This document shows positions 1 to 8,088 of a stretch of DNA of 20,304 bases, one piece after another. The position numbers and the translations under genes were made by a program. The stretch is from CAZOOA01 sp964581355. Lineage in GTDB: Bacteria; Bacillota; Dethiobacteria; DTU022; UBA8154. Within the stretch, counting starts at the first letter, position 1; every line of letters begins with the position of its first letter. The notes beneath the pieces were generated by a model, which was given only the letters and a program-made list of their open reading frames with translations, was not told where the DNA came from and made no database searches. The DNA is taken from positions 1 to 20,304 of the forward strand of contig CAZOOA010000054.1 in NCBI GenBank assembly GCA_964581355.1, read 5' to 3'.

Positions 1-8
1 TCTTATAC

Positions 9-1952
9 TTATCCCGGGTAAACATGAAAATACTTGGCAATGATGTTCTGCAGACGGTTTACCACGATAAAAGACTCGCGCAGCATAGATTTTTCTCTTT
101 TGGTCAGCAAGGGGAAGTTAATAAAATTGTCCGGTTCTTTGCCCCGCTTCATTTTCTCCACGGCGTTTCGAATTCGAAAACCCATGAGGGTCTCATAAGC
201 TGTTTCTATAAACTCCACTTCATCTTTTTTTATAACAGAACGGATTTTCAACTCTTCAAGGCGTTGAAATGTGGAGGTCTTCGTAATCCCCTCACGAAGA
301 CTGAATATTCTTAACCCATCAACTAGATGAACACATGCAGTTGCTTTCAAGTTAATTTGGCCTCGATGTTCTTCATTTTTCTCGGTTATGACTTGTCTGA
401 AGATGTTTAACGGTGCCCGGTGGCGAAGATCATCCTCTGCCAGGAAATGCAGCGCAGGGGCGGCATTGCGGTATAAATGAGCAATGAATTCCCGAAGCTG
501 GGAAGCAAGGGAAAAATCGCCATATATATGGCGGAAATCAAGAAAAATGGTCATTTTCCTGATATACTGAGGACTTAACTGCTTAATCCATTCCTCATTC
601 ATCCTGCGCCAACCCGAAAGGGAATGGCACCACTGTGGATTATTAGCCATAACTAGACCCTCGCATCTCTGAAAACCGCATTGTTCAAGTCCACTTACCA
701 CTTTCTCACCCAGGATGAGAAAATAGTCCCGGGCCGCCTGGTTTAGTTTTTCTGAACCAAGGTCTTCAAAAATAATGCCATTATCCTGGTCTGTGCGGGA
801 ATACTGCTCCATCCGCCCGCTACTTCCCATGTTGACCCAGCTGTACCGGGCTGGAAGAGGGCCCAGTTCTTTTTCTGTTTCCTTTTCAGCAAGCAAAATA
901 ATCCTGCGGGTCAGCCGGTCATATAGCTCAGTAACCAAGGGGCAAATTTCCGAGGCATAGGCCCGTTCCGTAATTAACACCTGCAAAACCCGGTCTATAC
1001 CTTTAACCGCCTTTGCCAACCCCTCGATACCGGTTTGTGCTTCTATGGAACTTACAATACTCAAGATACCGGACTTGCGGACACTCATTAAGTCACGCAG
1101 AGTGACGATTCCTTCCAGAATCCCATTTTTAACCACGGGAATATGTTTAATACTGTAGCGGGCCATCAAAAGAAAGGCCTGGTAAAAATAATCCTCGGGA
1201 GATAAAGAAACAAGCTTTCTACTCATAATTTCACCAGCTTGAAGGCTCAAACCCGGTATTCCTGTCCCGGACAACACTTTTTTAACCAGGTCTTTTTCCG
1301 TAATAATGCCCCTGGGACTTCCATCAGGGGCAGTTACTATAACCGATGAAACATCATTTTTTGATAAGATTTCTGCAACCTGCTGCACATTATCCTCGTA
1401 CCGGCAGGTTACGGCAGGAGCGGCCATAATCTCAGATATTTTCATCCTCAAAGGTAAATCTTCTTCAACGTCACTTTCCCGGGTTATCTGAATGGCTTTT
1501 TTGTATAGGTCGCGCTGCAACCGGCACAGTTCCAAGGTAAAATAAGAAGAAAACTCCGCGTTTTTTTCCATAAGAGACGTCAGGGCTTCAATCGGGATTT
1601 CCAGGCATTGCACATTTTCAACAGCAATTACCGAAACGGGGTATTTTTCTTCAGAGAAGGCAGTTACGCCAAAAACTTCTTCAACACCAATACCGCCAAA
1701 AACCACTGGTTGTTTTTTTCCATTACCGGCAAGGATTTTGTTCTCTCCTGAAACAAGGATATAGACCACATTTTGTGGATGTTCACCCTGTCGAATGATA
1801 AATGTATCTTTTAAAAATGTAACAAAAGCAGCCTGTTCCGCTAAATACATTTGGCTGTCTTCATCCAAAATGCGAAATGGCTCAACTTTCTTTAAGAGGC
1901 CCAGTTTTTCTTTGTCAAAACCTGCTTTCTTCTGCCTTTGCTTTTTAGGCAT
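9..1952 (-). CDS. cNMP-binding / CBS-pair / DUF294 nucleotidyltransferase-like signalling protein
   Basis: A 647-residue cytoplasmic, probably regulatory protein. In order it has a cyclic-nucleotide-binding-like beta-roll (about residues 26-150), two CBS motifs (about 172-228 and 241-293), a GlnD-like nucleotidyltransferase domain with GSSGRMEQYSRTDQD at 376-390 (Asp388 and Asp390 are the likely metal ligands), and a DUF294 C-terminal helical region (about 505-645). Families of this architecture are thought to sense nucleotides and modify a partner, and are often encoded near solute symporters; no substrate is established here. An ATG four codons further upstream (1962-1964) has no ribosome binding site. 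The ATG at 1950-1952 is preceded by GGGGG at 5 nt, so I prefer it. It lies 137 bp downstream of the short-chain dehydrogenase gene and could be read with it or from its own weak promoter. Domain calls are by eye; the regulated target is unknown. Confidence 0.9.
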   Translation of the reverse strand: MPKKQRQKKAGFDKEKLGLLKKVEPFRILDEDSQMYLAEQAAFVTFLKDTFIIRQGEHPQNVVYILVSGENKILAGNGKKQPVVFGGIGVEEVFGVTAFSEEKYPVSVIAVENVQCLEIPIEALTSLMEKNAEFSSYFTLELCRLQRDLYKKAIQITRESDVEEDLPLRMKISEIMAAPAVTCRYEDNVQQVAEILSKNDVSSVIVTAPDGSPRGIITEKDLVKKVLSGTGIPGLSLQAGEIMSRKLVSLSPEDYFYQAFLLMARYSIKHIPVVKNGILEGIVTLRDLMSVRKSGILSIVSSIEAQTGIEGLAKAVKGIDRVLQVLITERAYASEICPLVTELYDRLTRRIILLAEKETEKELGPLPARYSWVNMGSSGRMEQYSRTDQDNGIIFEDLGSEKLNQAARDYFLILGEKVVSGLEQCGFQRCEGLVMANNPQWCHSLSGWRRMNEEWIKQLSPQYIRKMTIFLDFRHIYGDFSLASQLREFIAHLYRNAAPALHFLAEDDLRHRAPLNIFRQVITEKNEEHRGQINLKATACVHLVDGLRIFSLREGITKTSTFQRLEELKIRSVIKKDEVEFIETAYETLMGFRIRNAVEKMKRGKEPDNFINFPLLTKREKSMLRESFIVVNRLQNIIAKYFHVYPG

Positions 1953-2089
1953 ACTTGCCCCCATGACATTTGTAGTAGCATTAATAATACAAGTTTATTG
2001 AATATTGGGGAAAAAAGCAAGAACAAAATGCCACCATTCGACATATTTTGCTGGAAACAACGGAACCAAATTAATTAAAAAAACTTGGT

Positions 2090-2881
2090 TTAACTCATAT
2101 AAAAACCACCGTTTATATCCAGGGTGCATCCGGTCATATAATTTGAGGCATCAGAGGCTAAAAAAACAACGGCTTCGGCAATATCTTCCGGTTTTCCCAT
2201 ACGCGGAATGGGGTAGTTTTCCACCCCATAATCAAAGTCTTGTGTCGCCCTTGTCAGTATTGGACCGGGAGCAATACAGTTGACATAAATTCCATACTGG
2301 CCTGCATCTTTTGCCACCCACTTGGTAAGGGCAATAATCGCCCCTTTAGATGCTGCATAGGCTGCATCAGAGCGACCCCTCTTTGCTTCCAGGCTGTCCC
2401 CGGGTTTGCATAGCGGTCCACCAATTTTCCCGGCCACTGAGCTTAGATTGATAATTTTTCCGTATTGCCTGGATTTCATATGGGCATAAACAGCCTGGAT
2501 GCATAAAAAATTGCCTTTGGCATTGATTTCCATAGTCCTGTCCCAGCTTGCTTCCGAGATCTCTTCCAGCAAGCCCCTGTTTCCGTGCCCCGCATTATTG
2601 ACAAGTATGTCAATTTTCCCAAACTGTTCTATTCCCTGTTGAATCATACTTTCCACCTGCTCTTTGCTTGAAACATCTGTTTGGACATACAGGGCGCGGA
2701 TCCCCTTGGCTTCAACCAAGGAGACAATGTCCGAGCTGCCTTCAGGTTCGATGTCGGCAAGGACAATATCTGCCCCTTCCCGGGCCAATGCCTGGGAAAT
2801 GGCTCTGCCGATACCATTATTCCCTCCCGTTACAACAGCCACTTTTTCAGTCAAATCAGCTTTCTTTGATACCTCATGCAT
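2090..2881 (-). CDS. Short-chain dehydrogenase/reductase with an insertion before the catalytic Tyr
   Basis: A 263-residue classical SDR of the NAD(P)-dependent Rossmann type, probably oxidising a secondary alcohol or reducing the ketone. The cofactor glycine motif TGGNNGIG is at 18-25 and NNAG at 95-98. The catalytic Ser is at 147 or 148, and YAASK at 175-179 gives Tyr175 and Lys179. Asp43 at the end of beta-2 favours NAD over NADP. The Ser-to-Tyr distance is about 27 residues instead of the usual 12-13, so a loop rich in Gly, Pro and charged residues (about 152-172) is inserted beside the active site. The ATG has GGAGGG seven bases upstream. The gene follows the acyl-CoA synthetase gene after 76 bp on the same strand and is probably in the E1/E2 operon. 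The substrate is unknown; enzymes of this type include 3-oxoacyl, polyol and hydroxyacyl-CoA dehydrogenases. Confidence 0.93.
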   Translation of the reverse strand: MHEVSKKADLTEKVAVVTGGNNGIGRAISQALAREGADIVLADIEPEGSSDIVSLVEAKGIRALYVQTDVSSKEQVESMIQQGIEQFGKIDILVNNAGHGNRGLLEEISEASWDRTMEINAKGNFLCIQAVYAHMKSRQYGKIINLSSVAGKIGGPLCKPGDSLEAKRGRSDAAYAASKGAIIALTKWVAKDAGQYGIYVNCIAPGPILTRATQDFDYGVENYPIPRMGKPEDIAEAVVFLASDASNYMTGCTLDINGGFYMS

Positions 2882-2957
2882 TTTTTTCCCTCCGTGACTA
2901 ATTTTTCACTCCATAATTTTTCCATGCATACTTTCATAATTTTACCAACCACTGCGA

Positions 2958-4532
2958 TTAGACCTTTCTATCCCTGTCCTGCCAAAAGAATTCGCGAATT
3001 TTCTTTTTGTCTATTTTCCCAAGGTTTGTAAGTGGGATCTGATCCCAAAAATCCACACTTTTGGGAGCGGCAAGACTTCCTTTTCTTTCTTTGACAAAAT
3101 CAATGATTTCCTGTTCTGTAGCCTGAACTTCCTTGTTCAAATGCACAACCGCCTTAACCGCTTCACCCCACTTATCATGGGGGACACCGATAACGGCTAC
3201 ATTGCTTACCGACGGATGTTCATGGAGAACATCTTCAATTTCTCGCGGGTATACATTGAAACCTCCACTTACAATCATATCTTTCAGCCTGTCCACAATA
3301 TAAAGATAGCCTGCCTGATCCTGCCAACCCAAATCCCCCGTGCACAACCAATTATTTTTTAGGGTTTCTTCTGTTGCTTCCCGGTCCTTGTAATAACCAT
3401 CCATCACATTGGGACTTAAGGACAGGATCTCTCCCACTTCTCCCTGCGGAACCTCTTTCATGTTCTCGTCAACAATCTTTACTTGGGATAAAATAGTAGG
3501 ACGCCCACAGGAAGTAAAAATCTGCTTCTCCCGCTCCTGGTTTGCAATCACATGGTCCTCTTTGGGCAACACACTGATCATCATAGGGGCCTCTGTCTGC
3601 CCGTATAACTGGGTAAAAATTGGGCCAAAGATGTCGATCGCCTGCTTAAGACGCTCCGGAGCAATTGCAGACGCCCCATAAACCAGGTTCCTTAAGCTTC
3701 GCAAATCATAGGTATGCAGCTGCGGATGCTCCAAAAGGATATAAACCATGGTGGGGACAATGAATGTAGATGTAATTTTTTCTTTTTCCACCATCTCCAG
3801 GAAATAATCCGGGTCAAAACCGTCGAGGATCAGGCAGGTTCCTTTTCTCAGCAAGATGGGCAGGATCAGGCAGCCTGCCCCGTGGGTTAAAGGAGTCATG
3901 CAGGCAAAAACTTCTTCTCTTTCAAAGCCAAGCTCCAGCATTTCCAAAACAACCGTATTCACCCACGCTTTATGGGAAAGCAGTACGCCTTTTGGCTGGC
4001 CCGTTGTACCTCCGGTATAATAAATGGCAAACAGGTCTTCCGGCTGGATATCCTCTTCTTTCATCTTGTCCGTGGTTGTATCCTGAAGCAGTTCAGACAA
4101 CAAGAAATGGTCTTCCTGAAAAAGGTCGCTTTTAGTGCCTACACAAATATAATGTTTGACTGTATCCAGGTGAGGAATCATTTCTTTAACCCGACCAGCC
4201 ATTTTTTCATGGTAGATCAACACTGAAGCTTCGGAATGGTTTAACATATAAATATGAGCTTCCGGTTTTAATAAGGCAGCCAGCGGAACTTTAACCAGCC
4301 CGGCTTTCGAAACAGCATATTCGCAAATAATATATTCAGGGCAGTTGCCGGTTAAAAAAGCAACCCTTTCCCCTTTCCTTAATTTGATTGTTCTAAATGC
4401 ACGGGTCAGGCAATCAGCCTGGAGACCCATTTCACGGTAAGTTGTTGTCTTCCCCATGTGCCGGATAGCCGGAGCGTCTGCATAATACTGTACAGACATA
4501 TCGAATAATTTGCCAACAGTCATGGTATTCAT
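2958..4532 (-). CDS. AMP-forming acyl-CoA synthetase (ANL superfamily)
   Basis: A 524-residue acid:CoA ligase that would activate a carboxylic acid through an acyl-adenylate. The motifs are in order: P-loop YTGGTTGQPK at 172-181, YGQTE at 310-314, TGD at 398-400, Arg415 and Asp417 in the hinge (VDRLKDMI), GGFNVYPREIE at 423-433, and the C-terminal catalytic lysine Lys506 in NLGKIDKK. Length is normal for fatty-acid or aryl-acid ligases; chain-length specificity cannot be read. The ATG at 4530-4532 follows AAGGGG by 11 nt. It lies 71 bp downstream of E2 and 76 bp upstream of the SDR gene on the same strand, so it is likely cotranscribed. It is one of three AMP-forming ligases in the window, and sequence differences suggest distinct substrates. 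Confidence 0.94.
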   Translation of the reverse strand: MNTMTVGKLFDMSVQYYADAPAIRHMGKTTTYREMGLQADCLTRAFRTIKLRKGERVAFLTGNCPEYIICEYAVSKAGLVKVPLAALLKPEAHIYMLNHSEASVLIYHEKMAGRVKEMIPHLDTVKHYICVGTKSDLFQEDHFLLSELLQDTTTDKMKEEDIQPEDLFAIYYTGGTTGQPKGVLLSHKAWVNTVVLEMLELGFEREEVFACMTPLTHGAGCLILPILLRKGTCLILDGFDPDYFLEMVEKEKITSTFIVPTMVYILLEHPQLHTYDLRSLRNLVYGASAIAPERLKQAIDIFGPIFTQLYGQTEAPMMISVLPKEDHVIANQEREKQIFTSCGRPTILSQVKIVDENMKEVPQGEVGEILSLSPNVMDGYYKDREATEETLKNNWLCTGDLGWQDQAGYLYIVDRLKDMIVSGGFNVYPREIEDVLHEHPSVSNVAVIGVPHDKWGEAVKAVVHLNKEVQATEQEIIDFVKERKGSLAAPKSVDFWDQIPLTNLGKIDKKKIREFFWQDRDRKV

Positions 4533-4603
4533 TCTTTATTTATCCCCTTTCTCGATAAAGTAGTTAAAAACATAGGAAAAAAACGAGCTTTGCCAAGATA
4601 CGC

Positions 4604-5803
4604 TTAGCTTGATAATTTTGCCTGACTTACCTCTTCCAGCTCTTTTTTCACCCGGTTTGTAAATTTTGCTGCAGTAGCCCCGTCAATAAAGCGGTGGTCG
4701 TAAGCGATGGATGTTTTCAGGCATGGCTTAACCACAACCTGGTCATTTTCCACGACAGGAAACTTTCGTATGGCACCGATGAACACCAGGGTGCTCTGGG
4801 GATAATTTATGATCGGTGTTCCAGTTTCAATGCCATAATAACCTAAGTTTGAAATCGTCAAGGTGCCCCCGTCCAGGTCTTCTTTGGATAATTTCCCTGC
4901 AGTTGCTTTTTCATACAGGGCCTGAAGCTCCCGGGAGATTTCTTGCACGTTTTTTCCATCAGCGTCGTTTATCACCGGAACGACCAAACCTTTTTCCGTG
5001 GCCATGGCTACGGATAAGTTTATGCGTTTATAATAAACAATTTGTTCGTGATCAAAACTAGAGTTTACAAAGGGGCAGCCCAGCACTGCCCTGGCTATAC
5101 ATTTAACAATAAGATCGTTAATTGAAATATTCTCCAGTTGTTTGCGCGTTTCCAGCAAGCTGGTAGCATCAACAGTAACAATCTGGGTAAACTGGGGGAT
5201 ACTTTGCCAGCTGGCGGTAACATTGGAAGACATGGCCTTTTGCAAAGTGCTGAGTTTTTTGGCTTCAGATTCGGTTTTCTTATTGGCAGCGCTGTCCACC
5301 GCGGCATGAATATCTTTTTCTGTAATTGCGCCGCCCGGGCCGGAACCTTGAATTGTTTCCGGAGCGACACCCATTTTTTTAGCCAGCCTTCTGGCTTTAG
5401 GAGAGATCTTCACCTTTGACTCCATGGTATCGTCCCGCCTATCCCGGTTTTCCTGGTTTTCCCCGGCTGCAATGGCGCCATCTTCTTTTGTTTCACCTTC
5501 ATCCTTTCCTGCAGAAGTTTTTATTGCCTTGTAGTAGTTGTTCAATTCATCCAGGTCAATTTCTTCATCTGCCGCAGCAATTACCGCCAGAGGAATGCCT
5601 ACAGGCACTTCTTCTCCCTCCTCGACAAGGATCTTTTTCAATAAACCAGAATAGGGAGATTCTACTTCAACGGTGGCTTTTTCTGACTCCACGATTACGA
5701 TTACTTCACCTGACTTAACCTCGTCTCCTTCACTTTTTTTCCAAGATACAACTTTTCCGGTATTCATGGTGACGCCAAACCTGGGCATTACAAGAACGTC
5801 CAA
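4604..5803 (-). CDS. Dihydrolipoamide acyltransferase (E2) of an acetoin/2-oxoacid dehydrogenase-type complex
   Basis: A 399-residue E2 core subunit that carries acyl groups on lipoyl-lysine and passes them to CoA. It has a single lipoyl domain (about 1-77, lipoylated Lys42 in ESEKA), an acidic, charged linker, a peripheral-subunit-binding domain (about 132-167, with ISPKARRLA and GSGPGG), and a catalytic domain ending in DHRFIDG with catalytic His370 and Asp374. The start is uncertain. The frame opens with GTG at 5810-5812, but AAAGGGTG (5810-5817) sits 6 nt before the TTG at 5801-5803. Starting there puts the MPRFG motif at the usual distance from the N-terminus, so I choose TTG. The gene lies 31 bp downstream of E1-beta. 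No E3 gene is in the window, so E3 must be supplied from elsewhere. Acyl specificity is not readable. Confidence 0.93.
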   Translation of the reverse strand: MDVLVMPRFGVTMNTGKVVSWKKSEGDEVKSGEVIVIVESEKATVEVESPYSGLLKKILVEEGEEVPVGIPLAVIAAADEEIDLDELNNYYKAIKTSAGKDEGETKEDGAIAAGENQENRDRRDDTMESKVKISPKARRLAKKMGVAPETIQGSGPGGAITEKDIHAAVDSAANKKTESEAKKLSTLQKAMSSNVTASWQSIPQFTQIVTVDATSLLETRKQLENISINDLIVKCIARAVLGCPFVNSSFDHEQIVYYKRINLSVAMATEKGLVVPVINDADGKNVQEISRELQALYEKATAGKLSKEDLDGGTLTISNLGYYGIETGTPIINYPQSTLVFIGAIRKFPVVENDQVVVKPCLKTSIAYDHRFIDGATAAKFTNRVKKELEEVSQAKLSS

Positions 5804-5809
5804 AACATA

Positions 5810-5817
5810 CACCCTTT
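5810..5817 (-). promoter_or_regulatory. Ribosome binding site that decides the E2 start
   Basis: The minus strand reads AAAGGGTG, 6 nt before the TTG at 5801-5803. It overlaps the alternative GTG start, which therefore would have almost no spacing. Confidence 0.5.
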
Positions 5818-5834
5818 CTATAGTTCATTTCCTG

Positions 5835-6809
5835 TTAATATTCCATCAGTTCTCTTGCCTTCACCATAATTCTCTCCTCACTGGGACGATAATACGGTTC
5901 AAGATGAATATTCTGGGCAATTGGCACATCTGGTCCACCTATCCTGACAATAGGGGCATCCAGGTCGAATAATGCCTCTTCAGCCATGATCGCCGCTAAT
6001 TCTGCACCTGCTCCTCCTCTTTTCGGTTCTTCATGAACAATGATCAACTTTCCTGTCTTTTTCACAGAATGCAATATTGTTTCCTTGTCCAGGGGAATCA
6101 ATGTTCTGGGATCAATAACCTCTAAACTAATCCCTTCTTCCTGAAGAATTTTGGCCGCATTTAAGCAGGTGTGAACTTGAAGCGCTATCCCAACGACGGT
6201 GATGTCTTCGCCTTCCCGCTTAACCCGGGCCTTCCCCAGGGGGATGGTGTAATCGTCTCCTGGAATTTCTTCTTTCATGTGATAAAGAAGTTTGTGTTCA
6301 AAAAACAATACAGGATTGGGGTCACGAATAGCTGTCTTTAACAATCCCCGGGCATCATAGGGGGAAGAAGGAACTACCACGTAAAGCCCCTGGGAATGCA
6401 AAAACAGGGCCTGGGGGCTTTGAGAATGCTCAGGTCCCGCTCCTCCGGCAATTCCCACAGGCAACCTGATGGTTACAGGGAGATCAAAGATTCCCCCGTG
6501 CATCCAGTTCCACTTTCCAAGTTTGTTGTATATTTCGTCAAAAGCAACGCTGAAGAAATCTGCGAAGCCAAGTTCAACAACAGGGCGAAGGCCCATGAGC
6601 GCCATACCCAGGGCAGCACCGCAAATTGTTGCCTCAGCAATGGGGGTATCAAACACCCTTTCAATTCCATACTTTTCCAGCAACCCCTTGGCTGCACCAA
6701 ATGTCCCTCCAGTCTGCACATCTTCTCCAAAATAAATGATCGAATTGTCCCGCTCCATTTCTTCATCTAAAACAGCACCTATGGCTTCCTGCATGGACAA
6801 CAATCTCAT
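5835..6809 (-). CDS. Thiamine-diphosphate dehydrogenase E1 component, beta subunit (AcoB/PdhB-like)
   Basis: A 324-residue transketolase-like beta subunit that pairs with E1-alpha to decarboxylate a 2-oxo acid or cleave an acyloin such as acetoin. Visible family features are FGED at 27-30, the conserved ThDP-activating Glu59 in PIAEA, the FADFF segment at 82-86, GPEHSQSPQ at 125-133 with His128, IDPRTLIPL at 232-240, HEEPKRGG at 259-266 and GGPDVPIAQ at 291-299. Length matches AcoB, PdhB and BkdAB. The ATG overlaps the E1-alpha TGA in an ATGA (6806-6809), indicating translational coupling and a 1:1 complex. GGGAGGTG precedes the ATG by about 7 nt inside the E1-alpha end. Sequence alone does not separate acetoin, pyruvate and branched-chain members. 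Confidence 0.95.
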   Translation of the reverse strand: MRLLSMQEAIGAVLDEEMERDNSIIYFGEDVQTGGTFGAAKGLLEKYGIERVFDTPIAEATICGAALGMALMGLRPVVELGFADFFSVAFDEIYNKLGKWNWMHGGIFDLPVTIRLPVGIAGGAGPEHSQSPQALFLHSQGLYVVVPSSPYDARGLLKTAIRDPNPVLFFEHKLLYHMKEEIPGDDYTIPLGKARVKREGEDITVVGIALQVHTCLNAAKILQEEGISLEVIDPRTLIPLDKETILHSVKKTGKLIIVHEEPKRGGAGAELAAIMAEEALFDLDAPIVRIGGPDVPIAQNIHLEPYYRPSEERIMVKARELMEY

Positions 6810-7825
6810 TCCTGTTCACCTCCCAAGCTGAATAATCCCTGGTATATCCTTGACTCATCCGGGAGCGGGGCAGAAGCGGCCACCTCAATTGCTTTAAGGA
6901 CATCTTCTTCTATCTCCCGGTCAATGCCAGTAAATTCGTCTTCTGAAGCAATTCCTGTGTTCAGCAAAGACTCCTGAAAGTTTTTGATCGGGTCTCGCTT
7001 TGTTTTCCATTCATCAAGCACTTTTGTGTCCACATAATTATATGCTTCTCCCTCAAAATGACCGCGATGACGAAAAGTCTTGGCTTCAATAAACGTAGGC
7101 AACTTGTCACGACGAGCCCGCTCCACTGCTTCCTTTGTCACTTCATAAACCAGCAGGACATCGTTGCCATCGATGACATATGCCGGTATTCCGTAACCAT
7201 CGGCCCTGTCGGCAATATAGTTTTTTAATCCGTGAGCCCGGGTGTAGTGGGTGGTTTTTCCATATTCATTATTCTCCAGAAAAAAAATAACCGGCAGTTT
7301 ATATAGGGCGGCCCAGTTTAATCCACCATGGAATGTTTCCCGCGCCGATGTCCCGTCTCCAAAATAGCAAACACAAACCTGGTCTGTTTTCTTGATTTTA
7401 ATCCCATGGGCAACCCCTACGGAAATAACAAAACAGCCTCCCAGTGTACCGCTTTGTCCCAAAACACCTTTTTCCGGGTAAGCGCTATGCACAATGCCTG
7501 CCCCCAACCCTCTTGTAGTACCATGCAGGGTGCACAAAAAATCTCCATAAAGCCTGTCCAGGGGGACACCCTTGGCAATCATCTGGTTGCAACCCCTATG
7601 ATTATAAAAAATGACATCATCGTCCCGCAGTACCGCACAAGTACCGGCAGCAGTAGCCTCCTGCCCGATACCGGAGTGGTAAAACCCCGACACCCTCCCC
7701 TCCTGAAGCAACCGGATCAACTGTCGGTCAAAAGTCCTCTGTTTTACCATCTCCCTGTAAAGTTCCAGCAGCCATGATTTCTCATAATTTTGGAGTTGAA
7801 TTGACCTTTCAATGAATTCTGCCAT
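6806..7825 (-). CDS. Thiamine-diphosphate dehydrogenase E1 component, alpha subunit (divergent AcoA/PdhA-like)
   Basis: A 339-residue E1-alpha that binds thiamine diphosphate through GDG (156-158) and Asn-Asn (185-186), spaced 26 residues as in the family motif. Other family features are GQEA at 54-57, YNHRGCNQMIAKG at 74-86, and RHRGHFEGE at 252-260 in the regulatory-loop region. The frame is open 58 codons further upstream, but AGGAGGG at 7831-7837 lies 5 nt before the ATG at 7823-7825, which fixes the start. An oddity: the loop that in AcoA and PdhA reads roughly GKGGSMH is here TRGLGAGIVH (104-113), keeping only the final His113. This suggests an altered substrate pocket. It is the first gene of the leftward E1/E2 operon and diverges from the alcohol dehydrogenase. 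The substrate is unresolved: acetoin-like, pyruvate or another 2-oxo acid. Confidence 0.94.
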   Translation of the reverse strand: MAEFIERSIQLQNYEKSWLLELYREMVKQRTFDRQLIRLLQEGRVSGFYHSGIGQEATAAGTCAVLRDDDVIFYNHRGCNQMIAKGVPLDRLYGDFLCTLHGTTRGLGAGIVHSAYPEKGVLGQSGTLGGCFVISVGVAHGIKIKKTDQVCVCYFGDGTSARETFHGGLNWAALYKLPVIFFLENNEYGKTTHYTRAHGLKNYIADRADGYGIPAYVIDGNDVLLVYEVTKEAVERARRDKLPTFIEAKTFRHRGHFEGEAYNYVDTKVLDEWKTKRDPIKNFQESLLNTGIASEDEFTGIDREIEEDVLKAIEVAASAPLPDESRIYQGLFSLGGEQE

Positions 7826-7830
7826 ACTAT

Positions 7831-7837
7831 CCCTCCT
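7831..7837 (-). promoter_or_regulatory. Shine-Dalgarno site fixing the E1-alpha start
   Basis: The minus strand reads AGGAGGG, 5 nt before the ATG at 7823-7825. This rules out the 58-codon upstream extension of the open frame. Confidence 0.85.
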
Positions 7838-7912
7838 GACTTTAATGTGCAAAAAACATAAATCCCACTTATCATTGCCTCCATCAAATAACAACCGACA
7901 TTTCACAAAATA

Positions 7913-7929
7913 TTGGCACAAACCTTGCA
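7913..7929 (+). promoter_or_regulatory. Sigma-54 (-24/-12) promoter for the alcohol dehydrogenase
   Basis: TTGGCAC at 7913-7919, five bases, then TTGCA at 7925-7929. The invariant GG (7915-7916) and GC (7927-7928) are exactly 12 bp apart, matching the consensus TGGCAC-N5-TTGC. The predicted transcript starts near 7940, leaving a leader of about 180 nt before the ATG at 8119. The position and strand fit only the dehydrogenase gene. Confidence 0.85.
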
Positions 7930-8019
7930 AAACAAACAAGTAGTGCAGTTGAAAATTATGAAAAATCTTGCCCCGTAGCTTGACCATGAAAGGCAACAAG
8001 TTGGACTTTTTTTATTGTA

Positions 8020-8046
8020 GCTTCGCTTACAAATAGCGCTAAGCAG
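8020..8046 (+). repeat. Copy 1 of a 27-bp element shared with 20128-20154
   Basis: Begins GCTTCGCTT and ends with AGCAG. It matches the second copy at 22 of 27 positions without gaps. Both are followed shortly by CAGTTAA. This copy lies within the predicted leader of the alcohol dehydrogenase transcript, 72 bp before the start codon. Its nature is unknown: degenerate dispersed repeat or regulatory element. Confidence 0.6.
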
Positions 8047-8088
8047 TTAACTTTTTACTTTAGTTTTGGTTCTTTTTAATTTAACTGC
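8043..8088. repeat. Perfect 8-bp inverted repeat in the dehydrogenase leader
   Basis: GCAGTTAA at 8043-8050 and TTAACTGC at 8081-8088 are exact inverted copies around a 30-nt T-rich loop. It lies 30-75 bp upstream of the ATG at 8119, overlaps the end of the shared 27-bp element, and could be a protein-binding site or leader RNA stem. No U-run follows, so it is not a terminator. Confidence 0.5.

Noticed and set aside
2016..2033. Possible minus-strand sigma-54 promoter for the DUF294 gene (TGGCAT ... TTGC).
   Set aside because: GG and GC are 14 bp apart instead of the strict 12, so the element should not function.
2882..2957. Three TAATTTT motifs between the acyl-CoA synthetase and SDR genes.
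   Set aside because: Irregular spacing in AT-rich DNA; best explained by base composition.
4533..4603. Terminator between E2 and the acyl-CoA synthetase (T7 run on the minus strand).
   Set aside because: Only a 4-bp AGCT pairing could be found before the T-run.
7328..7777. Plus-strand open frame of 149 codons inside E1-alpha.
   Set aside because: It is antisense to a clear ThDP enzyme gene, has no domain features, and its composition follows the shadowed gene.
7826..7999. Open 58-codon N-terminal extension of E1-alpha.
   Set aside because: It has no family similarity and no ribosome binding site, and overlaps the divergent promoter region; a strong site precedes the ATG at 7823-7825.
7968..8013. 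Possible attenuator in the dehydrogenase leader: TTGCC/GGCAA followed by seven T.
   Set aside because: The stem is only 5 bp with a 19-nt loop, and the T-run starts 10 nt after the stem, too weak for a terminator.
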